A stretch of 64,000 nt of DNA from Dolomedes plantarius. Its lineage: Eukaryota; Arthropoda; Arachnida; Araneae; Dolomedidae. The stretch's first letter is position 1. Each line of letters starts with the position of its first letter. This document shows, piece by piece, positions 15,401-28,566 of this stretch. Location: contig OU015490.1 of the NCBI GenBank assembly GCA_907164885.2, positions 224,621,054 through 224,685,053 of the forward strand, written 5' to 3'. The notes beneath the pieces are model-generated. The model searched no databases and was not told where the DNA came from. It was given only the letters and a program-made list of their open reading frames with translations. The translations under genes were made by a program, and so were the position numbers.

Positions 15401-18400
15401 ATATTGCCATCCTGCATTTCTGTACAGGGAGAGGGAAAGAGAAATATCTTTAACTCAATGCTATGGTTTGATGGTCAAAAAGAGAGAGGTCAAGCTTCTG
15501 CAATAGTGTTTGAAATTTCAAGTCTCAGATCTGTGTATATAGGAACACTATACTTGCCGAAAATTCTAGTTGTGTATTTGATTTGAAATTTTTAACCATT
15601 GCTTACCCTGGACGACACTGTTATTGGATAAATCTGTAGTCAGAGTTCGTAAAGTCCTTAAGAATGCTTTATTTTCAATTTCTGTTTTTAAGGGCCATTA
15701 AAAAGTTTTAAATGTTTTTATTTCTGCATTTAAGAACCCTACTTTTTTTTTCATTTACTCTCTGGTTCTTAAAAAGTACTTAATTTCTGGGTATAGCACA
15801 AGAATTTTCAATTTATAACTCACTGGTTGACTTTATGCAGATCCTTATTTTTTTAGTGTGTGTGCGTTTTAGTCATTTTTTTTATTGTTGTTCAGGATGA
15901 GTAAAATTATTTATTATTAACCCTCTCACCTCAACTTAAATATGTGTATATAAATTCTGGTAACTATTGGTTTGCTCTAATGTGTTGTTGTCACATTGCT
16001 TACTGGAGTATTTATCTTGTTAAATGCAGAGAAAACCAAACGTATTATATACAAATCTTATTTTAGTTTTAAAGTATTTGCTTGTAATAATAATTATTAC
16101 ATAATGTTTGGATAATATTTCCTCATAAAAAATATGAAATAATATTATTGCAGGTTAATGGCCGAAAGTTTTACAAGAGTAGGACTGCATCTAAAAAGCG
16201 ACCTTCTACTGAAGAGGATGTAGAAAAATCTGCAGAAATTTCACCTACACCAAAACATTCTGCTAAAAAAGCAAGTAAATCTGTCAAGATGGATATTGAT
16301 ACTGTTCCTCAGGTACCTGTCAATGAACAATTATTGATAGCTGCTAAAGAAGCTGAAGAAGCTACCATTCACAAAACTCCTGTAAGTTGGAACATATAAA
16401 TTTTTTTTCTTGTCTTTCTCAAAAAATTGATAGAAATGTGTAATTATTACATTAGGCTTAACCCTTAGGCTGTTGAGTTTTTGCCTTTCCTTTCTTACCC
16501 CAGCTTTTTTTTTTTTTTTTTTCTTTTCTTTAAAGGAATTGTGTTCTGAAGAAATGTTCAAAACATGTTTTCAGTATAATTAAGTTCTTTAAATTTAAAT
16601 AAATGGAACATAAAAATTTTAAGAATACATAATGTGTTTAAATAATGTTCAGATTATTTTGTTCAAAAATTTCTCACAGTATGGTATACACAGTGCGTCA
16701 AATAAGTTTTAAGACTGGGTCTGTAAAAAGAAATGGAAACAAGAAATTAATACCTGTTTTGGATTTTTATTCAAAATAGGACCCTCCAGCTTCAATGCAC
16801 TTTTTACAGCGATTTAATAATGAATCGAAGGCCTGTTGTAAATCACTTTGTGGAATTGCCTGCAAAGGACGCATCGAAGCTTCTTGTATGGTCGAAATAT
16901 ACTCAAAATACCACCCTTTTAACTTCATTTTAAGTTTTGGGAATAAGGAGTAGTCACAGGTTGCTAAATCAGGTGAATTCGGTGGATGGTTCAACACACA
17001 AACATTATTTTTTGCCAAAAATCGACTAACAATAAGGCAGGTGTGACTGGGTGCATTGTCGTGTAACAAACACCAACTGCTTTCAGTCCTATAGTCTGGA
17101 CGAATGCGACGATTTCTGGCCATCAAACGCTTTAAAACAGCTAAGTAGTATTGACCTGTAATTGTTTGTCCAGTTGGAACAAATTCTTTGTGTATAATAC
17201 CTTTACTATCGAAGAATGTAATGAGCATTGTTTTGATTTTGGATGGAACTTTTCTTGTTTTTTTGGCATGTGGTGAATTTGGTGACTTCCATTCCGCACT
17301 TTTTCGTTTTGTTTCAGGATTATATTGGAAACACCAGGTTGCATCACCTGTAACAATGGACTTTAAGAAGTTTGGATCGTTTTCAGCGGCTGAAATAATG
17401 TCTCCGCAATGTGCACTTCTCATTGCGTTTTGTTCAGGGGTTAAAGTGTGTGGAACAAATTCAGCACACACTTTTGTTTTGCCAAATCTTCATGCAGGAT
17501 GGTTCGAATTGTATCTTTGTTGATGTTTAAAGAGTCTTCCACCATTCTCAGTGATGCACACCAATCGTTTGTTATGAAATTTCGTACTTTCTCAATAACT
17601 TCAGGTCTCCTAGATGAAATTGGTCTTCCACTACGCTGATCATCTTCTACCGTATCTATTCCGTCCAAAAAACGTTTGTGCCACACAAAAACATTTCATC
17701 TACTTAAACAACATTCACCGTAAACTTGTTTCATGAGTTGGTATGTTTCCGAAGTACTTTTACCAAGTTTTGCGTTAAATTTAATTAAAGCTCTTTGCTC
17801 CATCTTAAAAAATCAACATGAAAAATATTCTCTTCTGCAATAAACGCTCGCCTTCTCTCAAGTACTTAACGAAATGTGCACAACTTGTTAGCAGTGTGCC
17901 AGCAGACGATGGACGTTATGACGCTTGCGGATTTACACTCACAGAGCCTTTACAACCTGCGCTCTGGGACGAGTCTTAAAACTTATTTGACGCACTGTGT
18001 ATTTTAAAGCAAGTTGATATGCATAAACACACTTCACAGCCTTTACACCATAATCTTGTTTCTTTATGTACTTTTCCACTCACTGATTTTCTGCAGCATC
18101 CTGCACATCTTGGTTGTTTTTGATTTGCAATTATGGGTATGTATGTACTCAGCAAAATGTCTTTCTGTGAGTCTTATAGGATCATCTTGTTTTGAAAAAG
18201 TGTCCACCCGAATTCAAAAACCCGAAAATGATTTCATTTATACTGTATGTATTCTCAAAACAATCACCTAAAAATCTACCTCTTATCAGGAGAGATTGTA
18301 TTTGAATGCCATTTAGTGTTGCCATCTATTGATGAAAGAAACAATCTTTGTAGAATGCAGGAAATGTGTTTATAATGTTCAAAACATTGAAAAATCCAGA

Positions 18401-18786
18401 TAAACGTGTGCCTGTAACAACGGGGAATGGACGTACTGAACTCGTTCATAGCGGCCTAAGGGTTAATATAGTCCCCTGCTTAATTTTTATAAGTATCTTT
18501 CATTTTAATTTTTTTGCCCTTGAAGTTCTTATATTTTGAGTGAAATGCTTAAAAATGTGTCTCCTTCATGTTATTTGCTGCAGAGTGTGAGGATTTGTTT
18601 CAAATTTTTAATTAATATCAAATCTATCAGTTTTAACATTTTAAACCTCTAGAAGAAAGAAAAAAAAATATGTTGTTTGCTTGCTAGCATGTACATTTGT
18701 AAACATATCAAGAAAAGACTTAAAAATTGCAGTTAACTTACGGAATTTGAAAATTCATATGTTACATTAATCTTCCAATCTTTATT

Positions 18787-18836
<50 letters not shown>

Positions 18837-21309
18837 AAATGTCCGGATGGACATCTGATGAAAAAGGAGCATACATCGTGGCCGGAAAATGAGCTTCAGG
18901 AACAAACTAATTTATTAAACAGTAAAGCAACACGTCTTACTCGCTTCGAGCCAGTCCAGCGTCTCCCGCAAAGTGCGCCAAAATAGAATTAGGTCAGAGA
19001 GGTTGACAATATTGGCGGAGGAAGTTAGTATGTGGGAAGGCTAAGCTTTTACGCCAAGACAAGAAGGACGGGTTAGCATGGCAGAGATGAAGTACAGAAT
19101 GGGCGATTATAGGTAGTTAGTAATATTATCACAGAATATCCCCCCCATCTAAAATGGATTGGAGCCGCGGCCGTCGACTCCAAGACACTCTAGATAGTGA
19201 GAACATGAAAATTAGTAGTTTGAATATTAGGTTGAAGCTGGCTCGAAAATCACAAATTCTTATGTTAAAATGTACAATTGAAAGACATAGTATAAAAAAT
19301 GGCATAATTTTAAAAACAAATAGCTGGTGTAAAATAAAAATGGAATGGTACACTTAAATGAAAACACTAACAGATGTAAAGATGTTCCAAATACAAATAC
19401 AAGTAAAAAGAAATTGTGCATGTCTCAGTCCCTGACATGTGTTTCACAGTGTTTGAAAGTATTCAGAGTCCTGGACGGGTACAGTTTGACTAGTTGTAAA
19501 AACACAAAGTAATTATTATTCACAGTCTTAGTTGTTGAATAATGTTTAGTTCTTTTGGAGATCTCCTGGATTGTAGTCACTTTTTTAGAAAAATAATGTT
19601 CTTTGTTGTTTATTATTATTATTTTTGACATTAGTTATTGACTTTTCTTTGAGCAAAACAGTATCTATATTTTATTTTTTTTTCTCTAGATCATGTACAC
19701 AAAAATATTAAAATTATTCTTTCAGCAATTAGTAGAATAAATTTACCAAATGCTGTCAAAATTAACTTTCAACATCAATACCAAATGTCTGGTACCTGAT
19801 GTTGCAAAAATTCGAACAAAAAACAAATTCCAACAATTGACACTAACATTCAATTATTGTGAAGAAATAAAAAAAGCAAGACAATACAAACATAAATTTG
19901 AGGTATGTGACCTGTTGTGAGTACATCCTCGTGAGTGTTTACCAAAGGGAAGGTGCTTCCAACCTGAAACTCAAGTTGAGCAAACTGCACAAAATGAAAA
20001 GGGGCAGGCAAGTTTCTCAAACATGAGAGGGAAAAGCAACTGTTCAAAGGGAACATTTGAAAAGTGCGAAGAGACAGGGAGGACAGTGAGTGGAAACCCC
20101 AGTATAAAAAATCAATAATATTTGTCTAGTACATAGTATTTTTCATATAAAATGTAGTAAGCTTCAAAAAGTTAAAAAAAAAAAATATGTGAGTTTCATT
20201 TACACTCACAGGGTTTCTTCAAAATTAACTAGGATGGCGATAGGACAGGAATGCTAAAATAGAAAGATTAAGGATAGCTGAATGATTTACATATTGGTGA
20301 CTTATTTCATCATTTCACTACTTAAATTTAACCTTTATTTTCCGATTTTTAATTTTCTCCTGAAATATTTCATAATTATCATCATGTTCGACATTTATTT
20401 TGGCAGTTTTCATTTTGCTTTTACTTTTACAATACTAAAAATAATATAATAACTGACCTGCTTAAAGCACCAACTTTTGTCGCATAATATACAATACTAA
20501 ATAAGAACTTTTTTAAGAGTGATGGTGATCTTGAAAATTTGCTTATATGAAATTCTTTGATTTCCGAGCAGCGTTCAGTGTTCACCCGGAAATCGTAATT
20601 ATTTTCTTGAAATGAATTTTTTTGTTTTTGTTTTTTGATGACTGTCGATCACATATAAAAACTTGAATCACTTCTTGGAGGCATAGTTGAATCGGATGCT
20701 GCAGCACTGGTACTTGACTTTACGATGGCGTAGTCCAAAATGGGAAGAAAAAATGATGAGGTCAGGCGGAAACGAAACTGTAATTTTTGAACAATGGCAT
20801 CTTCACTTGCTTCGTCGCAGTCGTAATTTCTGTAGCACTTTCATGGTGTTGGATGAGGAATGCTTTAGCACTGGTCATTTTCTTTCAAGATGGTGCATTC
20901 AGGAACGCATGCGGGAATCAAAAGCTAAAGTCCTGTAGAACAAAGACTCTTTAAATTGTTCAATTTGCAGTCGCATTTATAAAGTCCAGATCCTGTCGAG
21001 CTCTCTGAAATGTCTGGATGGACATCTCATGAAAAATGAGTATACATTGTGGCCGGAAAATAATAAAATGAGCTTCAGGAACAAACTAATGTATTAAACA
21101 GTAAAGTAACACGTCTTACTCGCTTCGAGTCAGTCCAGCGTCTCCCGCAAAGCGTGCCAAAATAGAATTAGGTCAGAGAGGTTGCCAGAATTGGCAGAGG
21201 AAGTTAGTATGTGGGAAGGCGAAGCGTTTACGCCAAGACAAGAAGGACGGGTTACCATGACAGAGATGAAGAACAGAATGGGCGAGTATAGGTAGTTAGT
21301 AATATTATC

Positions 21310-21353
<44 letters not shown>

Positions 21354-24300
21354 CAGTCATAATATATACATAATACTGTTTTTTTGACAATTATAAAAGC
21401 TGCTGTAAAATTCTTTATTTTCACTTTACTTTCAATATATTGAGAATTTGTAAATAAGGATGTCAAAAAACATGGGGGGGAAAATGAGAATGACTTTTCA
21501 TAGCAGCTGTGATTTTGCAGTTTAAAAAAAAAAAAATAAGTCTTTTATAAAAGCCCACCCACCTCTAAATTAAAAGAGAATGCTATCATTTTAAATTTGT
21601 TTATTTTTTACTCTAAGGTTTCACTTTCAATAAAAGATGATGAATCAGTCTTTTAAAGTGACCATAAAAGATCATGTTATAGTCATTTAAAGTAACAAAT
21701 TAGTTAGTAATGACTATGATCAGCTGTGAGGAAGGAACTATAATTTTAAAGTTAATTGCATGCCCAAAGTATTTTATGTTGGTATTTATTCTATGTTGAT
21801 TAATAATCTCTGATTTTCCAGTTTTAACCATAATATATTTATTCCTTTTATGTATATTATAGGAAAAATCACCTACAAAATTGAATGATGCCAGGTCACC
21901 AGTTGCTAAGAAACCCAGACTCTATGAAAAGGCAACAACCAAAGAAAAAAAAGAATTAAGTGAAGATGAAACACCCATTGTTAAACGACCAGGAAGAAAA
22001 GGTTATTTTTTAAACAAGCTAATCTCATCAGTTTTGAAATAACTGACAACAGTTACAACACTATGGGCCAAAATAATCATTCTGTAAATTTTTCTGACCC
22101 CTACCCAATAGCAATGTTTCATATTGCTGAATAATTTTAACGGGATTCTTTCTGCATTATTTATCATTATCAAATCAATGTATTAATTTAGCTTTTTTTT
22201 TTCCCCCCTTTCACATGGTGACTGCCATGCCGGTACCCATAGCGTGGGTATGGTTTTTACATAGCACTATTCTGACACATGGTTTATGAGCAGTCATATG
22301 TCAATTATGTATTATCATGTTTGATTTTGAATTTCAAAATAGTATTTTAATTATAATATCATTACCGTAAAAGCTTTAGTATAATACAGACTTTTTTTCT
22401 CATTTTAGTCAGCAAAAATGAGGGTGCATATTATACTCGTGTAATAAAAATGAAGTTTTAAGCATTGAATAAATGATAAATAATAGATGAGCTGTTTTCT
22501 AGTGAAAGTGATTAAGACTGATAATATGACAGTATTGTTTGTTTTGAATTATAAATTTAAGTTTTTTTTTGCTACCAAATTTGATGTTTTCGTTTATTTT
22601 TATTACAAATTTTACTTATGTTAATAAGTATTTGTGCACTTTTTAAATAAAATATTGAAAAGTTATGGGTGCGTATTATAGTTGAATTTTAATTTTTTCT
22701 GAAAATTTCAATCAAAATCAAGCATGCGTATTATACACGTGTGCGTATTATAAGTCAAGATTTTATGGTAGTTAAGATTTTAAAATTTTATTTCATATAC
22801 CATTAGAAAGGATGTACTTAAAGAATATATATTTATATATGTGATACATACCCCCCAAAAAAGAAATAAAAATAAATAAATAAAAAATAAACTATATGAC
22901 TGTTGTGCCATGAGTTAGAGTTACATGGCTGATATCATTTTATGTAGTTTAGCTTACATAATGTAATATTACATTATGTTATGCTATATTGTTGTTATAT
23001 TGATTATAAAATAATATTTTAGCCAAAAAAGGACGTAAACCTAAGTCGACTCCAGTGAAGCACGATGAACCCAAGGACCAATATGAATTTTCAGAAAGTA
23101 CTGAAGAGAATTCTGTTGGTTACCAGGCTGCTAACACATTGTGTTATATGCCTAGATTGAAAGATGATGTACGTTTTGAAGAATCAAAGATAAAACAATT
23201 GCAGTCCCAGGTAATAATGATCTTACTCTGTTTTCTATGTGATAAAATACTAATCGAAGAAGCAAAATATTTTTTTTAATTTCTTGGTGTATGCATAAAG
23301 ATTATATGTTGCCTTTTTGATCAGCATGTTTTAACTTCTGGAAATACATGTGTTTTAGAATACATCTAATTATTGAATGTTATTTCACTAATATGGTTGT
23401 TTCACATTTAAATTTATAAATATCTTAATGTTTTATATGAATGTTTTATATGTTATATATGTTAATGTTTTATATGTTAAATATACAGGTTTGACTGTAT
23501 TCATAAATTTTATACATATGTAGTAACTGCTGGTGACGATCTCTGTGATTACTTTGAAAGTAATCCAGTTTGATGTGTTTATACATTCATTGCAAACAAG
23601 ACAAGTTGAATGGTTCAGTGATTTTGAAAATTGTTTTTACAATAAGCACACATGAAGAATTAATATTACTTGCTGATATGATGAGAAAAGAAATATTCAA
23701 GCCCTAATTCCTTATATTTTGAATTTATTCAACATCTCTATATTCACAAGTAAAAACTGATCAAGTTTTTATATTTTTAATACACCACATAACGATCATA
23801 AACAATGAAAATCTAAAGTTTCATTTAAAAATAATAAATTAAGATTAATATTGCAATGGTAGTAAATATTGTAGAGATGAGTAGCTTAAAAATGTTAATA
23901 TTCTGCATGCAGGAAATTGGAAATCTTGCTGGGGTTTTTCTTGTATATTGTCTAACAACTTTATCATAGGATAGAAATGTTCAAAATAGAACTTGGTTTA
24001 TATTAAAAAAACATGCTTACAGTCAAACCTGTTTTTGTGTGGTAGATAGGGACTGCACCAAAAAAAAAAAGTATTCAGAAACTTCAGAAATAGCTATAAC
24101 AAATAATTTTTCACAACATATTAAAGAAAAAAAAATTTTATGCAGTGGAGAGGGTCCGCATAAAAAAATCTCACTTAGAAAATATATCAAAGCTTTATGA
24201 AATAGCGAGAAAGTGCTTTCCAAACAAAAAATATTTAAATTACACATGGAAATATTTTTAAAAATTGCAATTTCTCATTTTAAACATGGAGAAATTTTCA

Positions 24301-25240
24301 AAATGTACATAATTCGATACTACTCGTCGTAGTCCAAAATGTACATATTCTTCTGATAAACCTTTTCGTAATCACTTTCGTCACTTGAAAATATGTATTA
24401 GAGTTGATTTATTTTTTGTTGCCATGTAGTTGGTGATAAGTTTTTGCAACAACAGTTGTTTGATCAGCAGCTTGTAAATGTTGCGATAGCCAGATATACA
24501 CAATCAATGTTCTTTTTGGAATTTCAAATAAATATTTTCAAATATATAATTTAAATTTTGTTTGATACATATTCATATACTGCATAAAAAAAATCACACA
24601 AAAAATTGCTCCCAAAAAAATAATCACGTAAAAAAAGACCACACAAAACCGGGTTTGACTGTATTCATAAATTTTATACATATGTAGTAACTATTGATGA
24701 TGATCCCTGTGATTACTTTGAAAGTAATCCAGTTTGATGTGTTGAAATAAATTCATATATAGGATTAGTTTCTTTTGGTGTGATGCTTTGCATATTGTTT
24801 GTTGACTGTATTGATTCCAATCTAGAGCTCAGAAGAAAATAGTGCCCCAACGAGCACTACATCAAGCACAGAAAAGAAACATAGTACTCCAGTGAAGAAC
24901 AAGCTAGGAAAAATGCCCCCACAGTCATCAGGTTAATAGAAATATCTTAATGTTCTCAGTTTCTGAGTTCTATGTGTTGTCAAAATATTACTGTATAAAA
25001 GGGAAATTAAGATTTAATTTGTTGCATTAGAAAATTTTAAAAATATCAAGTAGATTAATATAACTTCGTTATCAAATTAATCCTTCCCTCTCACCACACA
25101 CATACAAACTAACACACAAAAATTAAACTCGATAAAGCCTGAAAAGACATAAAAGATTTCTTTTCTTTTTACTAATAGTGCTATTGTTTCCACCGTTTAA
25201 AGATTCTTAAAAACTTGTTAATATATAATTCTGAAAAAAA

Positions 25241-25294
<54 letters not shown>

Positions 25295-25786
25295 GTGACT
25301 GTTTGATATCCTGTTTAATTTTTTACCAAAATGTTCAGTACTTATTTAAAAAGAGCTTTATTTTGCAGCGTATGTAAAAGCAAAGTGCAGAAAAATTTTA
25401 TGCTTCATTTAGGTACATTTTCTTTTGGAAATTGCAGAATGTTGCATTCTCATCTACATGTTTATCACCAGTTTTTACTCTTTTACGTACTGCTTGGAAC
25501 TGCTTTAAAGAGTCGAAAGACATTTCTCAATATGTGCATCTTAGATTGTGAAGGGATTAAACTGGTTTGACAGAATTCCATCTGATATCAATTATCTGTA
25601 TCTAAATAATTTTTAACATAGGATTATGTTCTTCCATAGCGGTACTCTGGAAAGGAAAATTTCAGACACTAAAATCGTCCGTCTGTCCAAGCGAGTTATA
25701 ATTTTGGCAGAGCACAAAACCCAGTCTATCGCTTGGACAAATTAAACAGAAATGTACCAAGATGCGTCAAAATTTTGATGCACATA

Positions 25787-25837
<51 letters not shown>

Positions 25838-28494
25838 GTACATATATATATATATATAGATACATATATACATACAAAAGAGGTAAGCAACAATAAGTAA
25901 TCCTATGTTAATAACCCATGGTAGTTTCGTTAGAAGAGACTACCTGAAATTTTCTTTTTAAATTTATGTATTTGGTTGCTATATCTTCTAGTTGCATAAG
26001 TAGGTGTATTTCACACATAGGAAACTAAAGTAGATTATTCATGTATTTTTAAAGTTTTTTATCCTTCATTTTCTACATATTGTGTGTTGCTGTAGTAATT
26101 CAAATCTTGAATAGCTTTGTAAAGCTATTTTATTGTAATACAACTGCAGATTGCTTTTAGTGTAACTGAAAAAGATGTTGGTTTGTGTGTTATGTTTTTA
26201 ATTTTCAAAGAGGAAAATTATTCTGGGAGTAGTTTTTAAATTTAATTTTAAAATATATATGTTCATTTAATTTTTCTTTTTGTTATTATATCTGTATAAA
26301 GAAAGTGGGGTATTCACAAGTACAATGCAAGTGCAGGAATTTGAAAAAAGAATTTTCCAAAAAAACATTTTCGTAGGTTGCCTAAATTTTGAAAACTGAG
26401 GATGAAAAGTAGACGGAATAAACAATTTTGATATTTCAACTTAAGTCTATTCTGATTCTTTCTTCACTTTTAAGAATACAGGGCTTAAAGTTACCTAGTC
26501 ATAGTACATCAGGTTTGGATCCTGACGATCCCATTAAAAAAAAATTACCTTCCTGTCTAGGCCGGATATGGGATCCTTAAATCCATAGACTGGAAAGTTC
26601 TTTTTGATGTCAGAGAAGGTGGGAAAAGGTATTATCCCCCAGATGTCGCCCCTGGAGCTGCTCAGTCAAGATTGGGGCAGCATCAGGGGGTGTTTTTAGT
26701 TCACCTATATGGTGCCTCCATTCTGATTCTTTCTTCACTTTTAAAAATACAGGGCCTGAGGTTACCTAGTCATAGTACATTGGGTTTGGATCCTGACGAT
26801 CCCATTAAAAAAAAATTACCTTCCTGTCTAGGCCGGATATGGGATCCTTAAATCCATAGACTGGAAAGTTCTTTTTGATGTCAGAGAGGGTGGGAAAAGG
26901 TATTATCCCCCAGATGTCGCCCCTGGAGCTGCTCAGTCAAGATTGGGGCAGCATCAGGGGGTGTTTTTAGTTCACCTATATGGTGCCTCCATTCTGATTC
27001 TTTCTTCACTTTTAAAAATACAGGGCCTGAGGTTACCTAGTCATAGTACATTGGGTTTGGATCCCAACGATCCCATTAAATAAAAATACCTTCCTGTCTA
27101 GGCTGGATATGGGATCCTTAAATCCGTAGACTGGAAAGTCCTTCTATGATGTTAGAGTGGGTGGAAAAAGGTACGATCCCCCCAGATGTCACCCCTGGAG
27201 CTGCTCACTCAAGATTGGGACAGCATCAGGGGGTGGTTTAGGTTCACCTATATGGTGCCTCCATTGAAAGCAACCAACAATTCTCACGGATTTTGTGCGA
27301 ATGTCTTAATAGATAAGTGCTCCTCATTTGGGAAAAAAATTAAAAATTGAAAATACGAATTAAAAATGACTTTTCTTTCAAATAAAGGTAAGCATTCATA
27401 CTTTTGATAGTTAAATTTTGTCTTTAAATTTTTGAAAGTGTGCTGTTTATTACTCTGCCGGAATCTCTTTTTATCCCAAAATAATCTTCTGAAATTTAAT
27501 TTCCATTCTAGTGCCAAAAGGTCTATTTACATCTGATGAAGAGAGAATGTCTGATTCAATGACTTCTGATGATGCATCTAATTCACATTTTGGTGAAGAT
27601 AAACTGAAGAAATGGAAGGAATATAACGAGAAGAAAGAAGATTGCTCAAAGGTAATTAATAAGAAGATGCTGTAAATTTTATTTTCAAAGGATAGAATAT
27701 TTAAATCATATCTTGTATAAAGCTTCAATTTTATAAGTTAATAATTGCTTTCCATTTTTTTCATGGACGGGTTATTAATGTTCAGACAAGTTACATGTGA
27801 AGAGAGGTATAAATGTAAAACTGAAGTCTTTTCCTACTGTATTAGAGCATTCCCCCCCCCCCCTCTTTTTTTTTGTTTGTTTCGTTGTGTATGTGTATAC
27901 AGTCGATTCAGGTTAATCGGAACACGATCATTTTGGTCCTAATAACCAGCTGGTCCAATTACACGAACATGTCCTATTATGCTTATGCAATAGGATTTGT
28001 TTCAGTTCTTTAGTATTCAATACGATTAAGTAGCTGGTCCGATTAACCAGTGGTCCAATTAACTGGATTCTACTGTATACCTGTGTATATATTTTTATGT
28101 GTACATTTTCAAGGTTTGTATGGTCCTTCAAAGTCCTCATGAACTCTTATTTTCAGTTTTTGTGTTAAGGTACCTTAAAATGTTTATAAAAAGTACTTAT
28201 TTTTCCTTTCAAGCTCCTTGAATTTTTCATTTACTTTTCGGTCTTTAAAAATACTTATTTTTGAGTTAAAATATAAGAATTTTCAGTTTATTGCTGTTGT
28301 GCTTGTCATCATTTGCCTTATGAAAAATGCAGATAATTTTTAGCATGATTTCCTTCTTATCATTATTGACCAGATTGAGAATGCTTATATACTATCACCA
28401 AGGCTCCCAGCAAGAAAAATGTAACAAACCCAGACTGCATCTAAAAAAAAAATAAAAATTCCCAGATTCTAATAAAAGAACTCCAGCCTCTTAA

Positions 28495-28566
<72 letters not shown>

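Larger units (their letters stand above)
16458..18466 (-). mobile_element. piggyBac-like element remnant, split by a mariner
   Basis: TTAA at 16458-16461 and at 18463-18466 bound inverted ends (TTAACCCTTAGGC on the left; right end reverse-complemented TTAACCCTTAGGCCGC). The - strand between about 18232 and 18003 encodes [12 protein letters not shown], then [35 protein letters not shown]. This is the C-terminal Cys-rich domain of piggyBac-type transposases. Immediately after CFK the frame is interrupted by the mariner at 16689-17999. Without that insertion the element is about 700 bp, so it was already internally deleted. Confidence 0.85.
18835..21310 (-). mobile_element. non-coding LTR element (LARD/TRIM-like)
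   Basis: Two direct repeats of 297 and 305 bp bound 1.87 kb. Both begin TGAAATGTC and end ATTATCA, giving the TG...CA ends of LTRs. The purine tract at 19141-19155, read on the - strand, lies just inside the left repeat as expected for a polypurine tract of a - strand element. The interior has no recognisable gag or pol. I found no primer site starting TGG and no clean target duplication, so the LTR reading is probable, not proven. Confidence 0.65.

Noticed and set aside
20687..20938. Coding gene inside the LTR-like element
   Set aside because: 83-codon frame without any gag or other domain; the - strand of the same stretch also shows only short frames.
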